A DNA stretch of 22,038 bases from Haplomitrium mnioides. Taxonomy: Eukaryota; Marchantiophyta; Haplomitriopsida; Calobryales. This document shows positions 6,595 to 16,835 of this stretch, piece after piece. The notes beneath the pieces are model-generated. The model worked only from the letters and a program-made list of their open reading frames with translations, made no database searches and was not told the DNA's origin. Each line of letters opens with the position of its first letter. The stretch's first letter is position 1. The position numbers and the translations under genes are program-made. Where the stretch lies: the NCBI GenBank assembly GCA_049999725.1, contig JBNGIS010012501.1:1-22038 (forward strand), written 5' to 3'.

Positions 6595-9177
6595 CTAAAC
6601 TTCTTTGAATTCAGCTTTAGAAGACTCATTAAGATTTACTTGATCTGCCTCAGTATTAATGACAAAGATTGAATCTCTTTGGAACATTTCAAGAATGAGG
6701 GCTTTTTGTCTTTTGTACTCAAATAGATTTGATTTAATGGTAGCTAGAGTGGTTTTCTTCAATTGGTTTTTTTTTTGTAAGAAGAAAATCAAAAGACACA
6801 ATCGTGATTTGTGTCACATCAAGTATATTAACATGTAACTTGGATTTGTGTTTCACTTTTGTTGTTGCTATTTTTTTTTGGAAGTATTGTCCAAAAAATG
6901 CATCCTCAGCTTGACAAGCAAACCATTGAACACGTAATCATTTCGAGTTTCTCATCAAATGACAAAACTTTGAGAACTTTGGAAACCCAAAACAGTCTGT
7001 TTTTTGGATACGAGGATGCAACAACACAAATAAACATTCTAGCTTTCATCTCATGTAGATTGCCAAATTTATGCTTATATTAAGTGTTATGCAAAAGAGT
7101 GTCTTCTCGTAGCCTAGGTGCTCCATCATAGATTGCTCAACATGTAGAAAGTACTTGCTGTACCGAAGTATCTTCCTCTATTTGTTGAGCATCAAGTTGA
7201 GAACCTAGACAAACATTTTGAGAATCATTACAAGTGTTTGATAGATGTGAAGGTGGAAAGGTAAATTATGCTTTGAGTCCTCATCTTTTTTCTGAGATGT
7301 AGGCCCCAATCTCTTGTTAGGCAAGAAAAAAGTCATTCTACCAATGAATTTCAGAATATATAGAGAACTTGTAGCAATTCTCACTTATGTTGTCACTTAT
7401 TGAAATCATCACTTTCTCGACATCCACTTCTCTTTCTTCCTTCTGAGATCGTTTGATTTAAAAATATGCCTTGAGAGAAATCAACATTTAACTCAAAATT
7501 TCTCTATCCACTTTAGGTAGGTACTTGAGTTGACAAATACCATCCTTAGATAACCAAAATTCATCTGTTGAAAATTGTTTGCTCCAAATCTTTGCCTTGG
7601 AATCATTTAATTGAAACTTGAATTGTTGATTAAAGGTAATATCATGTATCTTTTGAATAAGAGAGAGAAATTGTTGTATAAACATTTTGAAATCCCAAGT
7701 TTCCAACAAAAGAGTTACTTGAGGTTGTAGGATAATTGAAGCGCCTCGCTAAAACTCGTAATCGTGAAAGCTTTGATACGTTTCAACCATTTCAAGAATC
7801 GACTGAACAGTTGATCGATCAGATCATGAGTATGGTCAACCATGAGAAATCCCACCTTGATTTTTCAAAAAACATTCTTAGCAACAAGAAGACTAAGATA
7901 TCCAAACAAGATAGAGTTCTTATTCTCTCGTGTCGTGTTGTCCAATTGAAGATACAAAGTTGGAGGTTTTCAAAGTCACATAATATTTTGTTGAGTATAG
8001 TAATTGTCAAACTAGAATCACTTCTCAAGTTTTTATACGTTAAAAAGACCCTTGAAGAAAGAGCATGATTGAATATTAAGGCACCAACAACATGCACATC
8101 CACCAAAAAATCTTTATCAATGGTTTTTGGTGGGGAAGGCCAATGTGGAAATTCCCAAGTACTTTTGACCAGTGGTATAACATTTTCTTTGATGGTTTGC
8201 AAGTTTTGTTCTTTCTTTCATTTGTTGGTTATGATGAAGAAACAATTTGTGATTATATTTGATTGCATCATCACAAAGCATGAAGGACATTTCAGTAGTT
8301 CAATAAAACATATGTCAATACTTGTAACTTCAAAAATCAACCTTAAGTGCCAAAAACATCAAGTCATCTTAAGCAAATGTTTGGATTCGTAGTAGTGAAA
8401 ACTTTGTAAGAGATTAAAAATAATCTTTAGGTAATTTGAAAAAAAGAAAATCTATTTTACTTAAAATAAACAAAAGTTTAAAAAAGAAAAGATTTGCAAA
8501 CAAAGGGTACTAGAACACATCCTCTAAGCGTTTAGGATGAGTGGAGACAACAACTGATTGTATGCGCATATAGAACTGAAACACAACACCAATATCATGG
8601 CTTGATGTGACTGTTGTCGCGGCTGGTTTTAAGAGGAACAAGAACAAATCCTATATGCGAATAAGATTTCTAAACAACAAAAACAATACTTGCTATTGGT
8701 TTTTTTGACAAAGGCTCTTGATTTAAAGCAACAAAAGCAAAGCTGATTGCAAGGCTAAGGTCACCACCAAGAATGAGATTCATTTTCTTGCTTTATTTGA
8801 CTACAGACAAGGCTAAAATTGAAACTTACAAGAATAGAATTATTTGACTAATATCTTCTTTGCTGAATAACTTAACAAAAAAAGTATCTTTTGGCTTTAA
8901 GTTGAGAAAACATAACATCTCTAGAACTAAGCTTTGAGTATAGGAAAAGGAGCATGGATTAACCAAAGATGTCAAAAGAGAAGAAAATTTCTTACCTTTG
9001 TCATACTCTAATATAGATTTTTCTTGTAAAGATTTTATTTCTTTGTATGTTTCACAAATAGAAAATCTATTGCATTTTGGAATTTTTACATTTGGAAAAT
9101 GAGTTCTCTGATGTTTTGTAAGATTGGAGAAACTAAGAATACAATCAAGATCTTTCTCTTTCAAATAAGTTGTGTAG
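6595..9177 (-). pseudogene. DUF7869-type gene fossil, 3' part
   Basis: Short minus-strand segments in shifting frames follow the order of a family I recognise as DUF7869 domain proteins, a putative DDE-like, transposon-associated group. From the N-terminal side: IPKCNRFSICETY (about 9065-9095), which corresponds to the family's IPKxxRFSxCDxC; WEFPHWPSPP and SDSSLTITIL (8000-8160); LQLDNTTRENKN with its Asp at 7940-7942; KVGFLMVDHTHDLIDQLFSRF (7795-7850), close to the family's VGHTHEDIDQMFSR; TWDFKMFI and WSKQFSTDEFW (7540-7700); EREVDVEK and EIHW (7300-7440); LFWVSKVLKVL (6960-7000); and a last frame at 6595-6801. At least two frameshifts and many stops break it. The part 8210-8825 is hard to align. 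It reads on from 14555-15311 across element B. The family name is from memory of its motifs, so a profile search should confirm it. Confidence 0.72.
9173..9177. repeat. left target-site duplication candidate of element B
   Basis: TGTAG next to the left LTR compares with TATAG at 14555-14559 next to the right LTR. Four of five bases agree. A 5-bp duplication is usual for copia elements, and one mutation fits the age implied by LTR divergence. Confidence 0.6.
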
Positions 9178-9374
9178 TGTTGGAAAACAACGCATTAGCT
9201 CAGATTATCATGGACTCACAATATTCTTTCAAACTTCTCTCTTCACTCTTTTGTATTATCACGTGTAGCCACACATGTATATAGGAGGTTATATAACTAC
9301 CTAAAACCTCCATAACTATAAGTAAGTAAAGTATGCTAGGTTAAATAACCACAGTTAATATACGGGTTATAACA
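9178..9374 (-). repeat. 3' LTR of element B
   Basis: This 197-bp LTR is a direct repeat of 14358-14554. By hand count the two differ at 14 of 197 positions (about 7%) with no indels. It starts TGTTGGAAAAC and ends GGGTTATAACA. It contains a TATA-like TGTATATAGG (9276-9285) and a small inverted repeat, GGAGGTT...AACCTCC, around a GTTATATAAC palindrome. Confidence 0.95.
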
Positions 9375-9832
9375 CTCCTACGTTGGTTGTTCAAAAAGAA
9401 GTTGAGAACATCCAACATAAACTCAACTTAAAATGATCTAGACTATGCTACAATGTGTGGCCTTATCAAAACCCCCTACTATCTTCTGGGGGAAAGAGTA
9501 CCACCACAAGATAGATAGTAGTAGAGTTTGAGAAAGAATAATGTTCAGAAAGTCCAAGCATAATCAAAGTCTGCAATTGTGTAGACAAGCACAGTAACTG
9601 TATGAAGTGTCGTTGGTTGTTGACGGTTGAAGATGTATTCTCCAAAGCTGGACAAATCCACAAAGCTAATACTGAAGTAATCGACGATGTCTAGAGTTCT
9701 TATATATATATATATATAACAAAACATACAACGAAACAAAACAATAATGTTGCCTACAAATAACAGAATAAAGATATAACATAATAGAAATGATAACCAG
9801 ATTGGATCCAAAAAAAATCCAAAAATACATAA
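9375..9832 (-). other. 3' untranslated region of element B
   Basis: This lies between the RNase H stop and the 3' LTR. It includes a (TA)9 run at 9701-9718. The purine tract just before the LTR on the element strand is short (GTAGGAG), so a clear polypurine tract is not preserved or was weak. No gene is seen. Confidence 0.6.
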
Positions 9833-12510
9833 TCACTCATCATAGGTAAGTAAAGAAGATAGTCGACAAAGTCCAATGCCATCGGTATGAGCCTTATGAA
9901 GCGCTAGAGGCAGGGGCTTGGTAAACAAATCAGCTCTATTCTCTTTACTGGATATCCATTGGACTCGAATTTGATCACCATGTTGTTCATGTGTATAGAA
10001 TAATTTAGGAGCTATATGTTTTATCTGATCACCCTTAATGAAGCCTTGGGAGATATGTTGAACACATGGTCGATTATCTTCATGAATGATAGTAGGATGT
10101 TGGATAAGAGGCCTGCTAGTATGAAGATTAACATGATTAATTAATTGGCATAACCAGACGCATTCGCGGCTGGTTTCATATAGAGCAATGAGTTCAGCAT
10201 GGTTGGAGGAAGTGGAAGTAAGGGTTTGTTTAGAACTCTTCCACGAAATAGGTGTAGAACCTTGAAGAAATACATAACCAGTTTGAGACTTAGAGTCATC
10301 AGGATCTGATAGATAACTAGCATCTGCAAAGCCTACTAATGTTTTATCAGAATTTTTAGTGAAGTATAATCCCATATCAGATGTGCTCTGAAGATATTGA
10401 AAATTTCTCTTAATGCCATTCCAATTGCGAATAGTTAGTTGAGAACTATGTCGTACCAACAGATTTGCAACAAATGATATATCAAGCCTAGTCCGATTTG
10501 CTAAGTACATTAATGCCCAAATGGCAGATAAATAAGGCTTTTAAGATCCCAATACTGGTTCCTTTGCAATCTCTTCCAAAACATATCCTTAGTAGGATCT
10601 AAAGATTGCATATCCATTGGTGTGGTTGTAGGATGCACTTTATGCATATTGAATTGTTGCAGGATTTTTTGGGTATAAGAGGATTGATTAATCAACACTC
10701 CTCTAGGTAAATATGTAAATTGAAGACTGAGACAATAATGCGGCTTACTAATGTCTCTCATTTCAAAAGTAGTCTTCAAAATTTTTGTAGTTTTAGCAGA
10801 AATATCTGGTGTCCCAAAGATATTAGTATCATTTACATATATTGAGACAACTACAAATTCTGGTTTGCTCTGTTTCAAAAATAGACATGGAGCAATGTCA
10901 TGAGTGATAAAATTCAGAGCTAGTATTTCTGCTTTAAAACGTTTGTACTATATATGTCCACTCTGTTTCAATCCATATATAGAATGCAAAATTTGTACAG
11001 CCATCTCATTATAGGTCTTTTTGATCTAAGCAGCAGACCCGGCCCAAAAGTCGATTGCAGATCGCTTCTTACTAGCTGATGTGTGCAGCACATTGTTGTA
11101 GCTGGGGACTGAAGGTCCATCCTTGGGTGTGAGCAGCACACCTCTTTGATATGGAACTGTAGGTTCATCTGTTGGTGTCTGTAGGACACGCCGTTGGGCT
11201 GGGACCGTAGGTCCTCGTTTGGTATCAAATGCATTTAAATCCTCGATAGGAGAGATTTGATTCAAGCCAAATTGCAGATCTGGAATAGCTTTGGTCAATT
11301 TCTCCCCTTCAATGTAGAAAGCACATCATTTAATCAATTCTTGGGGCGCTTTCATATAAAATTTGGTATCCAAATTACCGTACAAATAAGCTGTTATAAC
11401 ATCCATTATATGCATTACCAATTTATGCTCCAGCGCAAAGGAAATCATGTATCGGTAGGTAATAGTATCCATTACAAGCAAATAAGTTACATCAAAGTCA
11501 CGGTCTGGAACTTGAGTGTAGCCTCTTGCCACAAGGCGTGCTTTGTATCTTATGATCTCGCCTTGAGCATTTCGCTTCATGACAAATATAAATCTGTATC
11601 TTGTCAGGTGCATGGTTGGAGTAGCCAAAATGATTCGACCGAATACATTCCTTTGTATCAGAGAATCTAGTTCAAAATTTATGGCTTGTTCCCATTTTGG
11701 CCAATCTTCTCTTGATTGGGCTTTCTGGACCAATCTAGGGTCTGGTAATTCATTCCAAATATTCTGGGAAATTGAGAAAGCAAAGATATCATCATGTTGG
11801 ATTGTGCTTCTCTGCCAAATTTTTCTTGTATGCATATAATCAAGAGACATCTCATCATTCCCAAACCTATTTGTCATTGTAGATGCAGGTATGGACTGAG
11901 TTAGTTTTGAAGGAATTGCTAGATTGACAATTTGTCTTTGTCTTGACTGAGTATTAATATGACCAGTAGGTTGTCCTTGTTTTGCCCTAGGGATTGTAGT
12001 GGTAGCCAACTTAGTTAACTTCTGTAATGAAGCTGGAACATTTGCAGCTTCTACATGTGATCGTGTAACTACAACTGCATTATTAAATGCATCTGGAAGT
12101 TTTTCTAGAATCTGGTGTAAATTGAGTATACGCTGAATTTCATGTTCAATTTGAGCCGTTCTAGGATCTAGACTCAATAGATGAGTCATTTTCCATTGCA
12201 ATGAAGGTAATGTTCGAGGATTAGATTGGATAATATCATGAAATAGGTAGGAAATTCATCCTCATAAAAATCATAGTCAATAAATCTGGCTTTGAACATA
12301 TTTGGAGTTTCTGGTTCTAAATATCTAATAATAGATGAGGAATCAAATCCAATGTAAATGCCACGTTATCGCTGTGGTCCCATTTTTGTTTGCTTAGGCT
12401 CAAGAATAGGAACTAGGACCAAACAGCCAAATGTTCTGAGATGTGATAAATTTGGAGGAAGTCCAAATACCAAGTGATGGGGACTTTGATTATTAAATGC
12501 TAATGGCCAA
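9833..12510 (-). pseudogene. copia pol remnant of element B (integrase tail, RT, RNase H), broken
   Basis: Reading down from about 12510: the integrase C-terminal part begins at SPHHLVFG, then LRTFGCLVLVPI and TKMGPQR; then RT with DWPKWEQAI, YKARLVARGYTQ and MDVITAYLYG (about 11390); then the Gly-Pro repeat insert; then SIYGLKQSG (10957-10983), a catalytic box mutated from YVDD to YVND (10828-10839), and RNase H with FADASY, NHAEL and EDNRPC (10330-10065) ending at 9833. Breaks are stops at 12366-12368, 11326-11328, 11026-11028 and 10948-10950, and frameshifts near 12250 and 10520. The protease and integrase core are absent. The longest clean pieces are 11326-12201 and 9833-10510. Confidence 0.93.
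10984..11325 (-). repeat. Gly-Pro-x-Val-Pro repeat insert in the RT domain of element B
   Basis: This insert is about 114 codons long and lies between MKAPQELIK and SIYGLKQSG, the same site as in element A. GPTVP, EPTVP and GPSVP begin at 11214, 11166 and 11118, spaced exactly 48 nt (16 residues), each followed by a variable stretch with VLxT or VLHT. The flank FYIEGEK resembles FHIEGEK of element A at the same position, and NEMAVQIL matches DQKMAVQVL at the other border. The borders are therefore shared while the interior diverges quickly. A stop at 11026-11028 lies inside it. Confidence 0.85.
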
Positions 12511-12524
12511 AATTTTCCTGGTGG

Positions 12525-13091
12525 TCATTTCTTGGCATTCTCAAGGAGTAAATTCTGGTGTTTCTCAGCCAAGAGCATGTGTGCAATTAGTTCTGAATAT
12601 CTCACAAAATTCATATTGCAATACTGAGATGCCAGAACTAGATTGGTAACATGGAAAGTAGATAATGTTTTGTCAATATGTTCTTCATCTGTAACTGGTT
12701 GACCACAAACAAATAACTGAGAAACTATACGAAATAGTTCGCTATTATAGCTTGCAACTGTTGGATAATCTTGAACTCTAAGATTTATCCAGTTGTGTCG
12801 TGCATACGGTAAAGATATTGTTCTCATATGATCAAACCATAGTTTGAGATCATCCCATAGTAGCCTGGGATTGTAATGATTCATGTATTGAGTTTTCAAT
12901 GAATCAGCCAAATGATGGTGGATCAGAATCAATGCCTTGGTCTTATCCTATAAAGTATGCCCTTCATCAGTTATGATGGTATCTTGAAGATCTTTGGATG
13001 TCAGATTAGCTTCAGTATCCAAAGACTAGGTCAAATAATTTGACCCATCAATGGATAAAGCTTGAAAAAGGAGTTTCTCAATGGTATTCAT
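12525..13091 (-). pseudogene. copia gag (UBN2-like) remnant of element B
   Basis: The likely start is ATG at 13091-13089, giving MNTIEKLLFQALSIDGSNYL, a typical copia gag opening. It continues with HHHLADSLKTQY, LLWDDLK, FDHMRTI, LPYARHNWINLR and YNSELFRIVSQL, matching UBN2-type gag. Stops at 13026-13028 (where Trp is expected) and 12948-12950 break the N-terminal part; from 12932 the frame is clean to the TGA at 12525-12527. After QNLLLENAKK the sequence jumps within about 15-20 bp to integrase, so the zinc knuckle is lost. Gag normally forms the virus-like particle; this copy is not functional. Confidence 0.88.
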
Positions 13092-14348
13092 ATCTGGATA
13101 AATGAAATTGTACTCACTTGTTCAAGTAATGTGGAGAATAAACTAAATCTGCTGAACCTGTATTTATTCTTGTTTCAAAAATATGAATAGAAAAACTGAG
13201 AATAAAAGGAAACTTGATGTGTCGAAATATGTAGAGTTACTTCCCTGAAATTTCTTGTTGTAGGTGAGATTGATCTTAAAAAGTACTTTATGTTGATAGA
13301 TACACCTTCTTCTCTTCCAATTTCACTTATAGATCAATTTGTTGTTGAGTGGTATCCATGTACTTGTTTGTCTTCACACAATTTCCATGGCTGAAGCATT
13401 CTCCACAAACCAGCAAAATTGATAAACACTAGGCTGTTTAAATCATAGCACCATCGATCCTGTTGAATGTTTTGTTGTCTGCAAGCTTCAAGAAAGACTT
13501 GGCTTTCACTATCAATAGTTAACTAGGAAAATTGTTAGTGCCTAACACTTGAAAAATCACTCATACGTATCATCCGGAAACAAGGCTACTTTAATCGATT
13601 AGTGTCATCGTAAAGCAATCTTCAAAGTTGTCAAAGAAATATGAATGTTGAAGTTAAATCAGGCAAGCATAAACAATCTGCATCACTCCAACTTCAATCG
13701 ATGAAGTAGAAAAACAAATTGAAGAAAATAGCACTACTGTGGGATGAAGAAAATGCTCCACGATACTCCAAAAGTAACAATCAAACTCAAGGCATGACTC
13801 AAAAGCAAGGCATTAACCATTCACATCTACATATCGTCTTCAGTCTTCCAAGAGAAATCACGATGTTCGTCGTCAGTAAAAGAAAACGATGTTCATCTCC
13901 ATAAAAAATAATGGCGGACCTCGTGGGTGCTTTGTAGGGGCTGGAAATCGACAATACCTTAACAATGTAGATGTCCGCACCCTCAACTATGCTTCCCGCT
14001 CTGCTCCATCTGCGATATCCAATCTTTCTCGAAGAAATGAGGCTGCTTGCTGACAAAGTGGATGTCTAAAAAGATGGGAAAATCAAGCCGCTATTCCCTT
14101 ACAATCAAAATCGCGATGCACCATATAACAGATTAGTGTGCCAAGCTGAAAACATAAACATGAATCACCAGGGTAGGGAATATGCAACGATGTCGATTCA
14201 GTCCTGCTTCAAAAAAACCAACTCAACATTTGCACAAAGGAGAAACATGCCCTAATTATTCTTCAAATAAATACTAAGTATATTCATTTGGATAGTGAGA
14301 AATTTGAAATGTGTCTATCTTTAGAAAAAATCAAAAATTTCAATCATA
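13092..14348 (-). other. leader of element B
   Basis: About 1.26 kb lies between the primer-binding site and the gag ATG, long for a copia leader and comparable in length to the leader of A. I see no minisatellite like the one in A and no frame with recognisable content; the short frames at 13719-13904 and 13799-14056 look random. Apart from the primer-binding site I see no shared sequence with the leader of A, but a proper alignment was not possible. Confidence 0.5.
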
Positions 14349-14357
14349 CTGATAACG
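14349..14357 (-). promoter_or_regulatory. putative primer-binding site of element B
   Basis: CGTTATCAG on the element strand, directly inside the 5' LTR, is identical to the site in element A. Seven of nine bases match the complement of the initiator tRNA-Met 3' end. Confidence 0.6.
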
Positions 14358-14554
14358 TGTTGGAAAACGACACATTAGCTCATATTATCATGCACTCACG
14401 ATAGTCTTCCAAACTTCTCTATTCACTCTTTTGTATTATCATGCGTAGCCACACATGTATATAGGAGGTTATATAACTACCTAAAACCTCCATAACTATA
14501 AGTAACTAAAGTATACTAGGTTAAATAACAACAGTTAATATAAGGGTTATAACA
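14358..14554 (-). repeat. 5' LTR of element B
   Basis: This is the 197-bp partner of 9178-9374. It has the same ends and internal TATA-like box, and 14 differences by hand count. It would have supplied the promoter for the element transcript, read leftwards. Confidence 0.95.
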
Positions 14555-14559
14555 TATAG
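14555..14559. repeat. right target-site duplication candidate of element B
   Basis: TATAG flanks the right LTR and agrees at 4 of 5 bases with TGTAG at 9173-9177. Confidence 0.6.
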
Positions 14560-15311
14560 TAGTCATAAACTTCCCATTTTGTAAAATTATCGGGCAAGTT
14601 ATAAACTTTAAAAGAGGGCATTCTCTCGTAGTGTCCTTAGAAAAAAATTTCCATCCACTCATGCACAAAAACTCCTTTAGCAGACAGTTCTTTTTTTCCA
14701 AAAATGTCTCTAGTATCTGCGTTTTTGAGATTTTGAATCCTTTGGATTCTATCATTCCCTAGTACTAATATTAATTTGAAGGCTCTTCTACAGACAAAGG
14801 TACTGCCAAGCAGAGTAAACCGATTGTCAACATCAGAGTCTTTTCTTGGTATTTCCCACTGCACTATGATATCTCAATTCTTTATGCTTTGTCGAAAGTA
14901 CGTTTCTCTCATAGTTTTCAAAACATCTGTCTTGCACAATGACAAGCAATTATTTTGACAACAAGAAATTCTCTTCAATTCACAAATTGACATTGGATCG
15001 AGCTTTTTCTTCACAAAGCTCTCGTCAGGATGGACTTTTTTGCAAAGAATTTTCATGTAAGTTGTTTTCCCATTTGGGTTTTGGCCCATACAAAGAATTC
15101 TTATGTTGTGTTGGAAGATTCGGTCTGTAGGCAAATCTAGCAATAAGAGATAATTCATCTTGAAGATCTTAATCATCATCGTAAACATTGTTTGTTCCAT
15201 CACAAGAGAGATGAGGTTCAACATTGTTTGATCGTCGATCTTCATGCTGAGTTTTTGCCACTCTCCGGAGGTAGCAGGAAAACTCAGCCATGATGATGCC
15301 TTGCACTTCAC
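14555..15311 (-). pseudogene. DUF7869-type gene fossil, 5' part
   Basis: The minus-strand pieces 15311-14874 and 14864-14637, then a shift into the frame covering 14516-14755, carry features of the N-terminal half of the family: a cysteine cluster CCQNNCLSLC followed by LKTMRETYF, then FTLLGSTFVCRRAFKLILVL (family pattern F-x-V-x-G-x-x-VC-x-x-AF-x-x-ILG), then KELSAKGVFVHEW and CPLLKFITCP. It ends at KFMTT next to the element B target site, and its continuation begins at 9177 on the other side of B. Further upstream (above about 15200) more than one frame is open and I cannot choose. It is broken by at least one stop and one frameshift even before the insertion is considered. Confidence 0.65.
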
Positions 15312-15505
15312 TCACCTTCCTCTCCTACTCCAACTCAACGAATAACAACAACTGCACAAATACTCTGCCACTAGCTAGAGGGAATGGTTAGACCCCTTTA
15401 CTTGGGCTGGTCACTCTAATCTCCCTACAACCTACAAACAATTGTCACCCAAAGGCAGTTTTGGCCTAACTATTGTCTCTCTTTTCAGTTTTTTGGTCTC
15501 AATTT
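15312..15505. other. short unassigned stretch
   Basis: This lies between the DUF7869-type fossil and further decayed coding matter. Stops occur in all frames I read. No feature is seen. Confidence 0.4.
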
Positions 15506-16457
15506 CTAGGTCAGACCTGCAAACAACCACACTTGTATGTCTAACAGAAATACTCCAAATCCACAATATCTCTCACCATGAATCCCAATTCTCCATGCAT
15601 GAAATTTTGTCCTCCTAAAGCTTCTCCATCTTTGTAGCTTTGACACTCTGTCAAGCCTCCCCAACACTATGGATGGTGTCCAAAGTAGCTTGAAGCTAGT
15701 GTGCACGAGTTGATAATGAGGCCACTTCTTTAGATGCTCCTTTTTCTTTAGTACTTCTGCTTGAGTCAGTTCCAATTCCCTACAATAAAGCTGCCTTGAT
15801 ACAATTCTCAATGGTGTCCCTCTTCCTTAATGAAGATGAGCTTGCTGAATGCTGGTTTGCCATATCTCCACCTCCATCCTCTCAAGGCCTACTTCCACTA
15901 TGAATAAAAATGAAATAGAGCTTGTTGTCTCTCAGAACAGAATAGAACTGAACTGAATTGAATACCTCTCATAACAAAACAAAATTTGTTGCCACCTCCT
16001 TTCATATCATAGGTGTTTACTTTCTCATAATAGGGCATATTTTCACTTCAGTCTTCACAATCCCATCCCTTGAAACCCATGCCTCAATCTGACCATCTAT
16101 AGCTTCAATCAGCGGAATCTTGCTTCGACTTAACTTTCATCCCAATAGGTTCATTTTGATCTCTATGCATCTTTCAGTCTCCAAATTTGTAGGTTGCACT
16201 ACTCTTCAACACCAAATGATTTAACTGCCCCTCCTGCTCGAACAAATCCTCTGCCCACAAAATACATGCCCTTACAAAAGCATGCAGCCCTGCTTCAAAC
16301 AAGACACCTGCAGCTCTACTCTTCTGAAACACTTGCTCATACAAAAAGCCTCATACTTTGCTACAACGTATCTGACCATGTCTTCTACTCTTATAAGAAT
16401 ATAGGTCTGCTGCTCAACTCAGCTCCCCCAGTTGGCATACATAACCACCAGGGTACC
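15506..16457 (-). pseudogene. decayed coding sequence of unknown family
   Basis: Protein-like segments appear on the minus strand in changing frames: ALLFEAGL-type and LHAFVRACILWAEDLFEQ (about 16210-16320), IEAIDGQIEAWVSRDGIV (about 16040-16120), MANQHSASSSSLRKRDT (about 15800-15865) and a clean frame at 15506-15811 rich in Lys, Glu and Arg. The amino-acid mix is that of real protein, but no frame holds for long. I do not recognise the family; it may be another transposon-derived gene or exons of a dead host gene. MANQHSASSSS could be a start. Confidence 0.35.
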
Positions 16458-16655
16458 ATCACTAAATACAGCACTTGAAATACATAGATATCTCCATTGG
16501 TTAGCCATTATTTGTATCTCTAGGAATGTAGTAGAATGAGCCATACTAAATACAATAGAGTTTAATGCAACGTAGAAATTGTCAACATTATTTAGTATTC
16601 AGATCACTAAATACAGCAGAGTTTATTGCAGCATAGAAATTGTCAAGAGTATTCA
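16458..16655 (+). repeat. short direct repeat
   Basis: ACTAAATACARYAGAGTTTA followed by TGCARCRTAGAAATTGTCAA occurs at 16545 and again at 16606 (61 bp apart). A partial third copy, ATCACTAAATACAGCA, lies at 16458. The copies are well kept although the surroundings are decayed. Confidence 0.75.
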
Positions 16656-16835
16656 AAAAATCCCAAACAGATCAACATCTCCACACCATCAGTTTTCATC
16701 CACAACGCTATCCCAAGGAGTCCTCTCCATGTAATCAATCCCCTAGCCCATCCACACTCCGCTATTAAGCTGATTGCAAAACATGGTTGAACAACTACTT
16801 TCTATACAAAAAAAGGCCTTGATTGATGGCTTGCT

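Larger units (their letters stand above)
9178..14554 (-). mobile_element. Ty1/copia LTR retrotransposon B, complete ends, internally deleted
   Basis: The element is 5377 bp long with two 197-bp direct-repeat LTRs (TGTTGG...TATAACA), a primer-binding site inside the right LTR, and gag then pol remnants read on the minus strand. Gag runs straight into the C-terminal part of integrase, so the gag zinc knuckle, protease, GAG-pre-integrase and integrase core are missing. Several stops, frameshifts and a lost catalytic Asp in the YVDD box make it inactive. It belongs to the same family as element A: pol segments match closely (for example TKMGPQR, MDVITAYLYG, IAPCLF) and the same RT insert is present. 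It lies inside the DUF7869-type fossil. Confidence 0.95.

Noticed and set aside
11257-11670. Plus-strand frame of 137 codons
   Set aside because: Antisense to the RT of element B, where the minus strand carries recognisable copia motifs.
14349-14554. Possible solo LTR at the right of element B
   Set aside because: The matching LTR at 9178-9374 in the same orientation, the primer-binding site and the gag/pol remnants between them show a full element.
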